Positions 12,039-12,371 of a stretch of DNA of 12,371 nt are shown here, piece after piece. Below the pieces are notes generated by a model that made no database searches, had not been told where the DNA came from, and was given only the letters and a program-made list of their open reading frames with translations. Source of the DNA: JBFKPQ01 sp041628225. GTDB lineage: Bacteria; Actinomycetota; Acidimicrobiia; Spongiisociales; JAENVV01. A program made the position numbers and the translations under genes. The stretch spans positions 1 through 12,371 of the forward strand of contig JBFKPQ010000066.1 of the NCBI GenBank assembly GCA_041628225.1, in the 5' to 3' direction. How positions within the stretch are numbered: position 1 is the stretch's first letter; each line of letters begins with the position of its first letter.

Positions 12039-12371
12039 CTACGCCTTCGCCAACACCACGCCGTACACGAAACCGAGCGGCCCCATGCGCCACACGCGCT
12101 CCACTACCAGAGGGCCGTCTCGGTAGAGCTCCTCGGGTGGCGCCAGCTTGTCCAGCGAGCGGTGCAGGTACGTGTATTCGTCCCGAGCGCCGATCGACGC
12201 GCCGGCGAGCGGCAACACGACCGCCGTCCCGACCCGGTGGACCGCGGCCAGGACTGCGTTCTTCGGGCGGGCCAGGTCGACGACGCCAGCCCTGCCTCCC
12301 GGCCGCAGCACGCGGTGGATCTCGGCCAGTGTGTCCTCGAGCGACGTGAGGTTCCGGAACACGTAGGCCGA
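12039..12371 (-). CDS. UbiE/MenG-like methyltransferase, C-terminal part (partial)
   Basis: A minus-strand frame enters from the right edge and ends at TAG 12041-12039, leaving 110 residues. FRNLTSLEDTLAEIHRVLRPGG is the post-motif region of class I SAM methyltransferases (the LRNV..... L.EM.RVLKPGG block of UbiE/MenG). YTYLHRSLDKLAPPEELY matches the later DxYxYLPxS..F block. The SAM-binding motif I lies beyond the window. UbiE/MenG enzymes methylate (demethyl)menaquinone or ubiquinone precursors, but other small-molecule methyltransferases share these features, so the substrate is left open. The final VYGVVLAKA is a normal family end. Confidence 0.75.
   Translation of the reverse strand, partial: SAYVFRNLTSLEDTLAEIHRVLRPGGRAGVVDLARPKNAVLAAVHRVGTAVVLPLAGASIGARDEYTYLHRSLDKLAPPEELYRDGPLVVERVWRMGPLGFVYGVVLAKA

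Overview
The window is GC-rich DNA with the look of a high-GC actinobacterium, possibly of the Acidimicrobiia/Ilumatobacter kind. The lineage is inferred from GC content, TAnnnT -10 elements, GTG starts and protein style; no marker gene settles it. Genes are short, on both strands, and mostly housekeeping. Five tRNA genes and the SRP RNA are scattered among them.

The main discovery is two probable selenoproteins, each hidden by an in-frame UGA that splits it into two apparent ORFs. The first (minus strand, 280-1242) is a two-domain AhpD-like protein in which the second catalytic Cys of CxxC is encoded by UGA, giving C199-F-Y-U202. The AhpD-type Glu (E187) and His (H206) sit at the expected spacings. 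The second (plus strand, 7536-8063) is a peroxiredoxin-like (AhpC/TSA-type) protein with a U42-L-T-C45 active site. Both UGA codons are followed directly by a possible bacterial SECIS hairpin. No selA, selB, selC or selD is in the window, so they would have to lie elsewhere in the genome.

Layout. 1-280: end of a secreted repeat protein and a textbook terminator. 280-2268: three minus-strand genes, the AhpD-like selenoprotein, a dodecin and a DoxX membrane protein. 2343-2568: a palindrome-rich 60-bp tandem repeat and tRNA-Arg(ACG). 2671-4347: a DUF885 zinc-peptidase-like protein. 4535-4624: tRNA-Ser(GCT). 4679-6607: a minus-strand hydantoinase/carbamoylase-type amidase, a frameshifted DUF3291 gene and the eroded C-terminus of a probable 2-oxoacid dehydrogenase E1-beta. 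6743-6990: tRNA-Ser(TGA) and tRNA-Ser(GGA). 7066-9106: tadA, the peroxiredoxin-like selenoprotein and an MDR oxidoreductase on the plus strand. 9207-9627: tRNA-Ser(CGA) and a large, Alu-domain-type SRP RNA. 9668-11332: a GNAT-GNAT-TPR fusion and a small membrane protein. 11459-12371: a VanZ-like protein and the end of a UbiE/MenG-like methyltransferase.

Two themes stand out. One is translation: four serine tRNAs (GCT, TGA, GGA, CGA), which together can read all serine codons, plus the SRP RNA, tadA and TadA's substrate tRNA-Arg(ACG). The other is thiol/selenol redox chemistry: AhpD-like, peroxiredoxin-like, DoxX, dodecin and MDR proteins.
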